Part shown: positions 35,584-48,049 of the stretch, piece after piece
Numbering within the stretch: position 1 is the stretch's first letter
Layout of the letters: every line of letters begins with the position of its first letter
From: Phellopilus nigrolimitatus
Lineage: Eukaryota > Basidiomycota > Agaricomycetes > Hymenochaetales > Hymenochaetaceae
Direction: 5' to 3'
Assembly (NCBI GenBank): GCA_021029095.1
Contig: JAJOHG010000004.1
Location: 682,001 to 746,000, forward strand
Length of the DNA stretch: 64,000 nucleotides
Notes under the pieces: generated by a model
The model's input: the letters and a program-made list of their open reading frames with translations, nothing else
What the model was told of the DNA's origin: nothing
Databases searched by the model: none
Translations under genes and position numbers: made by a program

Positions 35584-38500
35584 CTATCGCTGCTCACGAA
35601 CATACACATGCAATAGCACCCACGTCAACAGGGTGAAGCTCCCGAAGAAGATTCCGAGTAGGCCAACGTTCGGCCACCAGAACGACTAAAAATGGGAGGG
35701 AAGTTAGTACACGAGATTGGGACGCTGCCCGTCTCTCAACGATAGGGGCCAGACGTAAACGCACCTGCGCGCGAAGGCCGAAAACGTTTAAAATGGTCGC
35801 AGCCGGCAGATCGATCTCCACGCCGTACTGTGAAAAAGATTTTAAGAAAGGAAGTCATCAAAAAGAGTGTCAGGGGGGACAGCAAAGAAGAGCATGATTT
35901 GTTAACTTACCCGGGTCTCCTTCAGTTGAAGGTACCGGAGCTCGTTGACCGCGAGGGCCTCGAATGCAGCGTGGAAGAACGAAAGGGTGCTGAGCCACGA
36001 TGCCTTGCCCAGTGACTCACGGTTGATGAGTAAACCAGCGAAGAGTAAACTAGATTCATTATCAGCTCTACGCTAAGTAAAACGGAAGGAAGAGTGGATG
36101 AGCTACTCACTTGAAGAGCATGACGAGCGTGCCCGCAAGACTGCTCACGCTTGTGCTGGCGAACGCTACTGAGATGAGCAGGACGGCACTTGCAGTCGCA
36201 AGGTTGAACAGGACAAGGACGAGCAGGAACTTCCAGAACGTCGCGACCTCAGGCACGAGTCCAACGAGGCGGTACACAATGGCACCGAAGACTAACGGCG
36301 GAACTACCCGCAGCGGCAGTATATCGAACAGGACCTACGCGAGAGCCGTTCGGGTAAGTCGGGTGTCACAAGGACGAGAGGACTCCGATGCAATCTTACT
36401 TTCGATGAGAAGTATGTGAACGAGGAATAGTAGCCATTTGCCCTGCAAATAGTTTGTAATGAGCGGGAGTGTGGACGGGTAACTCAGGCTCGCGACGATC
36501 CTACCTTTCGCGCATGTACAGGAGTCTCTCGTTTGCGAAGACACCGATAACGGAGAGGCACGAGAACCCGAAGAGCGCCAGGGAAAAGAAGAACACGCCT
36601 AGGCAGAAGCAAAACGAGGGTAAGTACTTGCGCCCAATCCGTCAAGGATGGCATACCTAGTCTGTTCTGGAAGCCCCCAATATCATTCCTGTGAGATGAG
36701 CGGATGTTAGATGCGTTCTTGAATGGTATCAACCTCGAGCAATCGAACTTTAAAAACCGATTTACCTAACAGACCGGAAGAAGTAGCCGCATACCACTGG
36801 CCACTGAAAGTCAGCCGTCAAGCGCGCTGGAGATACACATGAATGGCTTACAGGCTAGGACGATGGAAGATAGATAGTGAGCTGTGAGCAGGGCAGGATC
36901 ACGGTAGAGATTTTTGAAAGCGCGACCGCTCAAGATACGGAACTGCACGAGCCAGCTAGCGCCCCTTCGGCCGCGCAATAGACGGTCTTCTTCAGCGACG
37001 TTCGGGAGTTCCTCGTCGAGGTTACGATGCGCGTGTGACTCGATCTCATCACGGATCCCGGAAGCAATGTCACTCGCGGCGTATGCTTCGACGAGCGCGG
37101 CGAGCTGCGGCGAAAGTGGGTCGTTAATCTTATGTTGGTTTCCCCTTATCGCGTCGAGGAACTGAGAGGTTTTACGTTTGACGAAGGCGGAGGATTCCGT
37201 TGTTGCTATAGAGCTGGGCCGTGTTTGAAGCTCAGTCTCGTTGGCTCCCGTAGTTTCGGTGTTGCCGTTGGAGGAATGTGCCGACCGACTGGACCTCCCG
37301 TTCCTTGAGTGCAAGAGACCGCGTTCCTCATCACCAAGATTTGAGGACTCGTCACCCGAAGGCGCTTCTAGGGAAATACCATTATGGTGATGCGCATCCA
37401 GGCCAGCTTCGGTCGTAAGATCGACTGGAAAATGCACGATTCATATTGTTCAGTTTTATTGCAAAAATCAATTTAGCGTAGTACTGACTCAGGTAATCAG
37501 CCAAATTAAAACCCGGAGGACACGAACGCCCTATGTCGGACAGGTACTCGTGGCACCTAGATACATCTCCAGAATATACCATCTTTCCCTGGGCAAGTAG
37601 AAGAAGCTGATCGAACAATGCGACGATGTTGCTTCTCGGCTGATGTATTGTAAAGATAACGGTCCTGTTATAGTTCCGCGCCAGGGAAACCAGGCTGTCG
37701 ATGACATTGAAGGCGTTGTATGAATCTAGGCCTGAGTTTTCGGCCAGTAAGCACTACTTATCGCCGACTCAGGTTAAACCTTACTTACCACTGGTGGGCT
37801 CGTCGAGGAAAAGAATCGAAGGGCTGGTCACAAGCTCGCAAGCAATAGAAACGCGACGCTTCTCGCCGCCGGAGATCGAGCGGTAGCTCGAGTCTCCTAT
37901 CCGCATGTCACGTATCCCCAGGATGCCGAGCTCGTTCATCGTCTCAAGCGTGCGGAATTTCTTCGCCTCCGTGCTCATGTCACGCGGAAGGCGTAACAGT
38001 GCGGAGTACAACACCGTCTCGTACACGGTTAACGTGCTCATCAGCGTGTCCTCCTGGTCTACGAAGCCTGCGAAGCGCTTGAAGTCACTGTCCGTGACCT
38101 CGCGCCCATTCACGAGAATCGTCCCACCGACCGTACCCTTCTTGCGGCGCCGCGCGAGGATATCGAGGAACGTTGTCTTTCCCGCACCGGACGCGCCCAT
38201 GATCGCCATCACCTGCCCCGGCTTCACACAACCCGAGATGTCCGATAAGATCGAACGCGGGCCGAGCGTGTAAGAAATATTGGAGAAGTGCAGTGATGCG
38301 GGAACATGCTCATTCATGAGCTTGAAAGCTTCATTCTCCGGCAGCCGGATGTCGCCGACCCCATGCTTGCGGTCGCGGCCTGCGTACCATAGAACTACGA
38401 AGAAAGTCAGCTATAGTTTGCGCGATGTAATGGAAAACGCGTACAGAGGAATGCAGCTAATACAAATAATATCGCACCCGCCGCGCTGAGCGCAACCCAG

Positions 38501-39953
38501 CGCGTATTGTCCGGCGCAGGTACACCCTGTGAAGATTAAAAGAATGAATCTATAGATCCTGCGGTGGGGGGACAGATAGGAATGGTGAAACTTACCACAT
38601 AACCTGGGACTTGGGAGAAGTGCAAGCACTCGCCGCTCTGGCACTCAAGCGATATATAGTTGTCACCAAAGAATGTATCAATAAGTTCGTTCATGCCTGG
38701 CTCCTCGAACCTGCACCCGGCTCCTGACTTGCAAGAAAACTTAGCAGGACCTTTGATCATCTCGTCGAGGAAGTCATCAATGTCTGAGAAATCCATGTCG
38801 GTACACTTCTGGAATTACAGTAAAATGACAATCTCACTGAGGCTCCCGTCCTCCCCACATATGAATCGTCCGGGGATACAGCTACATTTGATATGCTCGC
38901 AGTCGTATGCCGTTGTGTTCGAGCTGTAACCTTGCTCGACCTTCGTCGTGCACGTGTCCAGCGCACAGTAGAACGACTCGACGCGACCCACCCAAAATTG
39001 GAAAAGGCAAGTGTCATCGCTCGCGTCGCAACTGAATGTGATCTGGGGCGGACGGTTAGGAAGCATGTCGAGGATCGCCGGGTCTGAGTACGTAGATAAA
39101 AGTGTTAGTGCGTGCATCTGTCAGCGGATAATCGTGGAGAACGCGTACTTCTCACGTCGCACATATGATGGTTGTTGAAGACGAGGTCGCTGCCCCTGTA
39201 GCACGTCATATTAAGCGGGTCCGCATTTCCGGGAAGGGATGTATCTCCTCCGGGCAGCGGAAAGTTAGTACATGAGTTGTCGGTCTGGCATACTGGACGT
39301 AAGAAAGGTCATTCAGTCAGTTTGGGGAGACAAGGATGTAGAACGTTCCGACGACAACAAACCATTGCAGTTGATCCCACCCCACCCATCCTTGCAAGAG
39401 CATTCTTCTCCGTCTTTCCACATACGACGGTGCTCGCCGTCTGCCAGCGAGTCGCACTCTGGTCGGCCGGACAACGAATATTCAGCTTCAGCATACGAGA
39501 CAATGTCCACCGAGGAGCTCACGTGGCGTTAGACAATCGATCCCACCCCAGCCAGGGGGGCATTTACACTGTCCATCGTAAGCGTTGCATTCCCCGTATT
39601 GACCGCAAGTGAACGCCGGTAGCAGGCAGTTAAAACATGGCGGGCACTCGTCTTCAGCTAGTCGAAGTGGAACACGTCCAGCTCGGGTAAACCACGCTCA
39701 ATGAGTTTGAAGACATACATAATGATGGTGCACTAGCAAGAGCCTGTCAAGGAGAAGACGAGCAAACATGATTAATATGCTCAACACCCAACGCTCGTTG
39801 TGAACAACTCACCGACAACCGGTAGTTCTCATCTGCCCTAGTCCAGCTAGTTACATTCCCCGAGCCAGCAACACTCAATAACGTCGAAGATAGAAGAAGA
39901 GATAATAGAAGGCCCGTAGGTAGTCCACAAGAGAAGCGCATCGTCCACGACAT
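35584..39953 (-). CDS. ABCG half-transporter with EGF-like ectodomain (Adp1 type)
   Basis: A membrane ABC transporter related to yeast Adp1; substrate unknown. The N-terminal signal segment ([20 protein letters not shown]) is followed by a Cys-rich ectodomain with EGF-like pieces ([30 protein letters not shown]). A first membrane span and a cytosolic ABC domain follow. The ABC domain has Walker [10 protein letters not shown]-loop [10 protein letters not shown], signature [10 protein letters not shown], Walker [12 protein letters not shown] and switch [12 protein letters not shown] linker rich in Ser/Asn contains two acidic patches. The ABC2-type membrane domain begins [20 protein letters not shown] and ends near [19 protein letters not shown], with tail HVYVREQR and stop at 35586-35584. 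It has many short introns, whose borders I did not all fix. Confidence 0.85.
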
Positions 39954-40315
39954 CGGCGGAAGCAGTCGACGGCGACGACTTGATGATTGCGAGCGCGCAA
40001 GCGGGACAGCGCCCAGTCACGTGTTCTGAACGTGGAATGTATGATGACGCTTCCGGTAGCTCCTTTTCCTGAGACTGTGAGAAGTCGACGGATGCAGCTG
40101 ACCCAGTTGTTTCTCCGCGTGTTATGTTCTGATTATCTCTCCGCTCGATTGGTCGGTTTTAGGAACAAGCTTGCTCAACGGCACAGATTGGTCCCGGCAG
40201 ATAAGAATGGCTAGCGGAGCTAGCTAGGGGCTTCAGGTTCTCCGCATCCACGCCCGATCTCCTCGAGATCTTTTAACTCAAAGTCAACAACAGAGCCAGG
40301 CAGGGATTCGCAATA
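39954..40315. promoter_or_regulatory. Divergent promoter ABC transporter / epimerase
   Basis: 362 bp between two start codons on opposite strands; shared control is inferred from layout only. Confidence 0.45.
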
Positions 40316-41356
40316 ATGAAGATTGCTGTGACGGGTTGCAATGGACGCGTCGGTCGTCGGGTTGTCTTGTACGCGCTGAAGGAAGGCCATGAAGTGGTCG
40401 GGATCGACTGCTCAGACACGTCTGGCCATGAGGACGTCGTTCAAGCTCTCGCACAGAAGGATTTCGCATATATAAAGGCGGACCTGCGTGACTACGATAG
40501 GACTCTTGAAGTGCTCTCAGGATGTCAAGGCATTGCCCACCTTGCTGCATACCCAAATCCGGGAGATTATGTTTGGCAGACGCACAACAGGTATGCTTTA
40601 TATCCATTTATGTTTGTAGATACCTTATACGCATATTTGTGTTCAGCAACGTCGTGATATCCTGGAATGTCCTTCGTGCGGCAGCTGAAGTGTGATCTTC
40701 TAGCTTGTATGATGCACATACAAGTGCTAATGTAGACTCACAACCCATCAGCTCGGAATCACACGCATCGCTCAAGCCTCTACGTGCAATGTTGTCGCAC
40801 TGATGTACAGTGCTGGCCCAAAGATCAAATATTTCCCAATAGACGAGGACCACCCTTGCGAGCCCGACGAGCCTTACGGTCTATCAAAACTGTGCGTGCT
40901 CCCTTTGAATTTACACATAGTCGGTTAAACTTATCCCAAAGTCGAATGAAAATTAGAGTAGCAGAGCAACAAGCCGCTACCATCGTCCGGCGGTACCCTG
41001 ACATGCGGATCGCAAGCCTGCGGTTGCACTGGTCTCTCCCTAGCCGCCTGGATGGCGTGCGTACCGATTCTGCCAAGCGGCGCGACGATCTCTGGGGCTA
41101 CGTGCAGCAAGACTCGGCAGCGGAGGCTTTCTTGCTTGCGCTGACTAATGCAGCAGGAAAATGGAAAGGACACGATGCATTCTTCATTGTTGCGCCGGAC
41201 ACCGCGGATTTATGCGAAACACCAGAGCTGCATAGACTATTTTGGACAGATGTACCGCTGAAGGAGGGTAAGACGCTTGAAGGAAGAGCAGCATTCTTTG
41301 ACTGCTCGAAGGCGGAAAGAGTACTCGGATGGGTGCACAAAACAGAAAAGGAGTGA
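40316..41356 (+). CDS. NAD(P)-dependent epimerase/dehydratase (extended SDR)
   Basis: An extended short-chain dehydrogenase fold. The start MKIAVTGCNGRVGRRVV carries the TGxxGxxG nucleotide-binding motif. DLRDYDRTLEVLSGCQGIAH then LAAYPNP is the second conserved strand. The catalytic YxxxK lies in EPYGLSKL. Exons join as ...QTHNS|NVVISWNVLRAAAE|LGITRIAQASTCNVV...SKL|VAEQQAATIVRRYP, with GT-AG introns near 40591-40648, 40692-40749 and 40890-40949. Downstream are DDLWGYVQQDSAAEAFLLAL and a C-terminus ending VLGWVHKTEKE. The acidic residue after the second strand (GIDCSD) favours NAD. The substrate cannot be inferred; UDP-sugar or related small-molecule epimerases are the nearest known relatives. 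Confidence 0.85.
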
Positions 41357-42302
41357 AGTGCTACGTCGAATGGCGCAATTCCTTACAGTGTATAGTTGAT
41401 TTATGAGCCTTCATTACTACTTGCGTTATTTAAGTGATCCTAATGTCAATTTCTTTTAAACCTGTTTCTATAAAATGTAGTCAAGATTAGTTTCCGTAAC
41501 TCTGTCAAGCTAAACACTGACGGATGAAGCTCGATTACCAGGTCACCGATGAACCCGTGGACCGTTATCTACCACCATCGCCTTCATTCCGTATGTCCTC
41601 CTTTTGCTCCATTCCGTGCCCAAATTGCTTGTATTCCGATCACTTACAATCTTCATAACGGTTGTCCTCATGGCCTTAAGCGCCTCTGTTTTCCTTTGGA
41701 AATGTCCGCGTCAACAAGTCATAATAACACGGTCCAAATAGACGCCCACGTATGTGGCACAGCCCCAGCCTCCAACTTCCAACAGAATCACCCTGGCGGC
41801 CTTTTGTTCTCCATCGATCTAGTCCTGATTCTGCTCGATATCTGCCTCGCTGCGTACGCCTTTGTGGAATCTTCCTCGTTTCCAGCCTGTGATTTGTGAA
41901 GAGCATAAAACAATCAAGGTCAGCCACCTATCCGGATTTGGAGCTGTTGTTGTGCTTCGATTGCTGCACAGCCACCAAGACAGCATTTAAGAGGCAATAA
42001 TCCCAGCCACGACAATTCACTCCTCCTTTCCCCCAACTCCCATCTCCCCTCCACCAACCCGACCCTCTCCCATCCCTTTTACACCACCGTCGACGTCTGA
42101 CAACCTGCTCAAGATCAACACAATGTGCCCTTAAGACGAGGACGGCAACTTTGTTGAGTCGAATATCGCGGTCAGCCACTTATCTCCCTCTGCCACAGGT
42201 CTGCGCAATGGTGCTCCCACCTCGCGTCTTTGCAGCTCGTTTCTAGATTGAACATTGAGAACAACTCAACAAGCACGACAACGGCTCCGGACAACAGTGC
42301 AG
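41357..42302. other. Intergenic, start of repeat-rich locus
   Basis: No gene is recognised. GGTCAGCCACYTATC occurs at ~41919 and ~42173, followed in each case by pyrimidine-rich sequence, so this may be an earlier unit of the repeats downstream. Confidence 0.35.
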
Positions 42303-42760
42303 CCACCCTCCGACTCCGCTGTCCACGTGTAAGTCGGTCTTCGCGGTAGGCTCACTAGCTCGAGGCGACCCAGGGCCATGGTGTTGCCACCCTCCAATCC
42401 CGCAGCTTACTCGTAAGTCGGACTTCGCGCTCGGCTCACACCGTCCAGGGTCGACCCCTGGACAGTTCAAGATGTGCTGCCACCCTCCGATTCCGCAGTT
42501 TGTGCGTAAGTCGGCCATTGTGGTCGGTTCTCCAGCTCAGGGCCAATGTCCTCGGGTGACGGTGCTGCCACCCTCCGAACCCGCTTTCGGTCGTAAGTCG
42601 GTCATCGTGGTCGTCTCACCAAGTCCGGAGGCGTGCGGCTGGGTGTCGCCGTGTCATTCACCATCCGACCCCGCAGCTCGAATCAGGTAGGCGCCCCTGT
42701 TCGAAACTGGCGGTACTTTACCCCGGTGTAAGCCGGTCGTCGCGGTAAGGTGGCATCGGT
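42303..42760. repeat. Degenerate tandem array, 84-93-bp units
   Basis: Units start at 42303, 42387, 42480, 42568 and 42661 with CCACCCTCCGA-like sequence, continue into a CCGCAG-like block, then GTAAGTCGG. A sixth partial unit is seen near 42738. Spacings are 84, 93, 88 and 93 bp. Each unit juxtaposes an acceptor-like CCGCAG and a donor-like GTAAGT. On the minus strand three units read in one frame as DLRxxCGIGGWQH-type peptides, but no start-to-stop gene is convincing. Confidence 0.7.
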
Positions 42761-43389
42761 CGGCCCAGCTCGCCTTCCCCACTACGTTAGCAATGACATC
42801 TGCGCCACCTCCGGGTAGCCGACGGGTTCTTGGGCACGATCGTCTGTGCTTCGAAGTGTGGGAGGGCGGTAAAGCCACAGAGCCGCCAGCTTGCCAACCG
42901 CGTGCGCTCTGTGGCTAAGGTATAGGACCCAAAATAACTTCAAGACCAACGCGACAGGCTTGCAGCATCTGACAACCAGAATGTACGTGATTTATCATCT
43001 CCAATTTCTCTGTACTGACTAGACGACCGCAGGCTCCTCTCAAGAAATATACTGGAAAGTACGTCCGTCCTTCCTTGCGTTTCCTCACCGTGCTCATCGA
43101 TGCTTCCTTTGTTTGCTAGAATAATTTTCTGGTCGACCTTCGAAACCCCCTCCCGACGTTGACACCTGCGACGCTTCAGAGGCGATCGACGGACGCCGGT
43201 CGCAGGCGCTGTCTGTTCGGTGCATATGGCAGGGCGAGGTCGGTAAGGCCAAGAGCGCTGAGTAATTGGCAGCGAGGCGCTCGGAGGTCAGGCCCTTGTG
43301 GCGGTGGTGTTCAGCCTCCCCTTCGACGGGTTAAAGTGAGTCCTCCTTTCCTTCGTATCAATCTATTGACTTCAACCTCGACATCGTGA
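42761..43389. other. Region with intron-like segments between two arrays
   Basis: Donor/acceptor pairs enclose short segments: a CCGCAG acceptor at ~43031, then a 25-nt segment, then GTACGT at 43060. A TTTGCTAG acceptor follows at ~43120, then ~217 nt, GTGAGT at 43336 and ATCAG at 43393. The short segment translates as APLKKYTGK in one frame. No complete protein gene could be built. Confidence 0.35.
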
Positions 43390-44245
43390 TCAGAAATAAA
43401 ATAAAATAAAATAAAATAAAAACAAGTGAGTCGTCTATTCTTCCCTATCCACTCCCTACTCAACGTTCTGTTCAGACAAAAAAGGACCTATCGGCAAGAA
43501 GGTTAGTCTTCCCGTCTCCTGCCGCTCGTCGCTGTTTCTCATTACAGCTTATTTAGGAACTAAAATAAAACAAAATAAAAAGAAAGCGGGCAACACTACC
43601 AGAAAACAAATCATAGTAAGCTTTCTACTTCTGCTCGTTCATCTTCCTTCTCATCGTCTCGGGTCCCGTTTAAGATATTGAAATAAAATAAAAACAAGTG
43701 TGTCGTCTATTCTTTCCTATCCACTACCGTGCTTACCGTTTTGTTAAGGAAAATAAAAGGACCGATCGGCAAGAAGGTGAGTCTTCCCCGTTTCCTGCCG
43801 CTCGTCGCTGTTTCTCATTATAGCTTATTCAGGAACCAAATTAAATTAAATTAAAAAGGACGCGAACAACATCAAAAGACAAATCATAGTAAGCTTTCTA
43901 CTTCTGTTCGTTCATTTTCCTGCTTATCGTCTCGGGTCTCGTCAAGAATATTAAAATAAAATAAAACAAGTGAGTCGTGAATCCTTTTGTAACCACCTCC
44001 GGGCTCAACGTTTTGTTCAGACAAAAAAAAGGACCAATCGGCAAGAAGGTTAGTCTTCCTGTTTCCTCCTTTCGTCTCTGTTTCTCATTACATTTTATTC
44101 AGGAATAGAAACAAAATGAAATAAAAAGAAAGCGGGCAACGTATCAAAAGATAAAACACAGTGAGCTCTTTATTCTGCTCGTTCATCTTCTTTCTCATCG
44201 CCCCTGGTCTCTTTCAGTATATTAAAATAAAATAAAAGGCGAGCT
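43390..44245. repeat. 272-bp tandem array of exon/intron-like units
   Basis: Three full units and the start of a fourth. The first donor-like GTGAG/GTGTG falls at 43426, 43698 and 43970 (period 272). Every unit runs in the same order: an AAATA-rich tract ending ACAA; GTGAGT to TTCAG; a 26-28-nt piece containing GGACCnATCGGCAAGAAG; GTTAGT to TTTAG or TTCAG; a ~58-nt A-rich piece ending AAATCATA or AAACACA; then GTAAGC to the next AAATA tract. The AAATA pentamers put TAA in all frames. Confidence 0.8.
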
Positions 44246-45476
44246 CCCTCTTTTTTCTGCGTTGTTTCCGTTCTCATCGTTTACCAGGCCTGGAGAATAA
44301 AAACTCCCGAAGAACAAGACCAAAAGCGCCAACTGCTAGAACTCGCGAACATGATCCATTAATGCGCACACAGCTGCGTCCTCATCTTTTCTTTGTTGAC
44401 GTTCTAAACTCTCTTTACAGACGCAGCAGCGGGTGGGTGGGTGGTATTAGCTGCTTATAATCCGTTTATGTCTCGAGTCAAGATTTAAGGACCTTTACCT
44501 GTATTACAGCTGCGTTTCTCTTTTCTTTCAGTCAATGCTCTGATTCTTTCTTTTCAGGATGTCTTTCTTTTCAGGAGACAGCGGGTGGGTGGGTGGTTTC
44601 AGCTGTCTACGAACGAATTTTTGGTTTAGCGTTCCTGCAGAATATTTCGAGTAAGCAGCTTCGCCTTGGTTTTCGAACAGCTTTAAACAAAACTAAATCT
44701 AGCTCACTTCCTTTTGTGAATTCGCTTCGCAAACGCTTGTTCGAAAAGTGCGTTTTCCTCTATATCTAACTTTGTTCAAGTTGCGAGACTTCTCAACTTT
44801 TAGGCCAGCGTTCAAGGTTGCGAGATCGCGTGCATGCGCGCAAGAAATACGGCTCACCTACGTCGAAGATGAATCCGATAGGCATTCGGTAGTCGGAAAT
44901 GAGGGGGCGATGGTTATGATCAGTGATTTCATCTTATAGGTGTGTCTTTTTATCTTGTTTTCGCTTCACCAGATCGCAGCTTGATGCGGGTTTTCTCGAT
45001 AGGACAATCATCGTAGTTGCCACTCTGAGAATTCTGGGAAAGGGTGGTTACGGAAGGGGAGGGAGGGGTGCTGAGGGGAGCAGCGTGTTGCTAGTCGCCA
45101 GAGGCGGACTTCGGATCTGTATTTTTGCATTTGTTATCTTCCGTTGAAATGCGAGAGACTGTCCGAATGAACTTAAAAGCGCAGCTATCCACTTAAACCG
45201 ATCAATGCCCTAAGAAGATAAATGCTAGCGTAATTTTTGGACAGAGAGTATCTAATTCAATAAGAAGTGTCGCTTTGTCTCTTGCTTTTCCATCCGCTCC
45301 AATTGAACCGGCATGAATTTTCGCGATGGCGTATGTTCATCCCATCACTTCATTAGGACTACCTTTGCGACTTTGGCTAATTGAAAATAGTAAGTCCTAG
45401 CTTCGTGCATATATCCTTTGAACATTTAACTAGTTTTATTCTTGGGATCCTCCCCCTTCCCCTTCCCCCCCTTTTC
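44246..45476. other. Gene-free tail of the repeat locus with two G-tracts
   Basis: Two copies of CAGCGGGTGGGTGGGTGGT (G-tracts at 44431-44444 and 44583-44596) each follow a pyrimidine-rich CAG. The remainder has only short frames. No gene is recognised. Confidence 0.4.
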
Positions 45477-47661
45477 TTAACGCGCTTTGCATACCGCATA
45501 CACTTTGTCGCGGAGTCTTGCTGCCCCGCCTGCACCAAGGAACGTTTCCGAAGTGACTTCACAAAGCGCCATGAGGTCGTCTGCGAGATCCCACGCAGCC
45601 TCTAAAGGATTGCCCTTCACATCCTGGAATACCGTCTTGTGCAAGCTTCGTCCATCGCGAGGACATACGTTGTGCAGCTGGTCGTCTGTGAAGAGCTTGA
45701 TACGCTTCCATGGGAGTGTCGTACATGACGAGTTTGTCGCGCTTCCCTGGCCTGAGGGAGCTAAGAAGTGCATGAACACCTCCGATCCATTACTCTGCTG
45801 GACCTTCTCGATCATTTCTCTGCCAAAGGGCTCCTCGATTCGTAGCGCTGCATCTACGAGTGGGAAAACATCGAGAATCGGAGGGAAAGCGCAATAGTTC
45901 AGACTGATCGCGAGGCTATCGAATGAGGCGCCCGGGTACTTTCGTGCAGCGAGTCTGCGAAGCCCGGGGAGGTGCCTCCGAACGTCGTGAATGGCCAAAG
46001 CACATTGAAAGCTTCGCGATTTCGGATCGTCTGTGCACAGGATTTAATAATGCAAGCTTGAGAGTCGTATAGACAAATGAAAGGAGGTTTTATACCTGGC
46101 TGCTGTCTTTGCTGTCGTAGGACCTTGCATTCCTCTTTATGGCTTTTCCAAGCAGCGTCTCGACACTTTCCAGAGCAATACAGCACATGTTTGCATCCGC
46201 CGCATTTTCTCAATGGTGTTTGGCTGTCAATCCCTGGCCTCTGGCACTAGACACAAGTAAAGCGAAGGTCATCGAGTAGTCGAATTCCTCTTCATAGTAG
46301 ATAAAGGGACACTTACATTGTCGCATGTATTAGAGTTACTTTTGTCGATCTTTCTGTGTTCGTCGAAAAGACACTTGAAAACGAAACGTTCGAGGAAAAA
46401 GTGGTTCACCGCTTTCCAAAGGCCGCCGATTTTCGAAGACAAAACTTGCTCCTGTGAATGCTCCGCGACTTTGTTGATCTCCACTTCGTATGCAGAGATG
46501 ATAGCGGGATTGTTAAAGTGATACGTATACACGTCCTTCAGCATAAAATCGAGAGCATGAAGAGCTATGTCACTGAATTCTGTAAATGCTGGACTGCAGG
46601 CGACGAGGCTATAGAGTGCTCCGCTCTGAAGTGCTTGAAGAACGCAAGGCACACTGTTTTCTGAGGCGAGGGCCATACTTAGAAGTACAAAGCAGTTCTG
46701 TAGAGGCTCGGTGGCGTCGTTACGCATCAGCTTTGGGAGATTTTGCGCAAGAACTGAAATCACTCCAGAAATCACAACCGTGCCCTCCTTCTTCCAGACA
46801 GCTTGCGCCAAGGGGTGCTTAGAGGAATTCATGCAGATGGGACGAATGAGGTTGATATAGCAATTGATATTGTCGAGGTTAAACGAGTCTGGAAAGCGAC
46901 GAGTGGCATCTGAAAGGCGACCTAGCAGCGTAGTTGCAACTTGATCTGCATTTCCGTCTGACATAGTCAGGTAGGCGTCAAGTGCTTTGTCCGCATGGTG
47001 GTAAGCGTATAATTCAATGATGTAGCAGCTCGTGTACTCGGACTCCTTGTAGACAGTCGTGTCGTTCGTGAGCCAGATGTGAAATATCAGCTCGATAAGT
47101 ATCGGGTGTTCATCCAACATACGGAGGAACCCGTCTACGTCGTGCAACCGAGGAGCCATTAGGCAGATCTCTAGAACTGTCGACTTCATTTTCTTCTGGG
47201 ACGAAATAAATGCTAGACTTTGCACGCTGTTATTGAGAACGAAGAACTTGGCCCAGACAAGAATCGAGGACCAGTTTCCAGAAAGAGACCGTGTCAATGA
47301 CGAGCGCAACGGTGATTCAACGATATCGTCTTGCATATGAACTATACCGCGTAATGAGGCGTGTGCGAGTTGAATTGTTTCGGGCGTTGCGTGCTTCGGG
47401 GACTGGCACATTGTGAGATGAGTGAGGAAAACATCGAGAGTATCGGAGAGATAAGGAAGAGGGATTTCAGAGTCTTTGGCAGTAGACACGATAGCCAATG
47501 TGTGCTTCAAGGAGCCTTGCTTTGCTATCGCTATGCTCTGGCGTATGAAAAAATAAAATAAAAAAACAAGTAGAGTCAGTGTAAACAGGCAGGGCAAATC
47601 AAGTAAATATGCATACGGAGAGTGAATCTTCCCAAAATTGCTGAATTTCTTCTGAATCCAT
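45477..47661 (-). CDS. MYND-type zinc-finger protein
   Basis: A first exon MDSEEIQQFWEDSLS splices into SIAIAKQGSLKHTLAIVSTA and a long helical region of ~400 residues without a recognised motif. It could be an armadillo-like solenoid. A complete MYND finger follows across the intron 46316-46247: CDN|CQRPGIDSQTP then LRKCGGCKHVLYCSGKCRDA and AWKSHKEEC. This supplies all seven Cys and the His of the CxxC/CxxC/YCxxxC/HxxxC pattern. MYND fingers bind proline-rich peptides. A C-terminal domain of ~175 aa ends VYAVCKAR (stop 45479-45477). Such proteins are numerous in agaricomycetes; the specific role is unknown. Confidence 0.82.
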
Positions 47662-48049
47662 GTTGGTTAGTAGTGAACACGGAACACAACAGAGGTGGCA
47701 GTAAAAGGAGAGAGGAAGTTCATTTTTAACCACTATTTGCAGACAATGGGCTTTGTAAAGGCCTTCCCCTACGAATTGGACAATGAAATACTCTTTGGAT
47801 GGTGAGCCTCTTTAATTTCACTCCGGAGTCGGAACGGAGAGGCGCAAGGGCGGAGGCGAGTTGCCCTGCATCACGTAAACAAACGCGTTGCCCGAGGCGC
47901 CACGTGCTTCGTCCCGACCGTGGCGGCACTTCGTCACACTTACCATGCGCCTTTTTAACCCAGTCACCCCCTTCCAGCTTTTTGTCTCCGACCACGACAA
48001 TTTTGGATTCTACAATTACGACGGCGACGAATTGAACGCGCTATAGACG
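47662..48049. promoter_or_regulatory. Divergent promoter MYND gene / AVT homologue
   Basis: 388 bp between opposite start codons. No clear element is seen. Confidence 0.4.

Noticed and set aside
42243..42518. Minus-strand 92-codon frame with CGIGGWQH repeats called as a repeat protein
   Set aside because: Unit lengths later in the array (88 bp) break frame and no promoter or splice context supports it; reported as a repeat instead.
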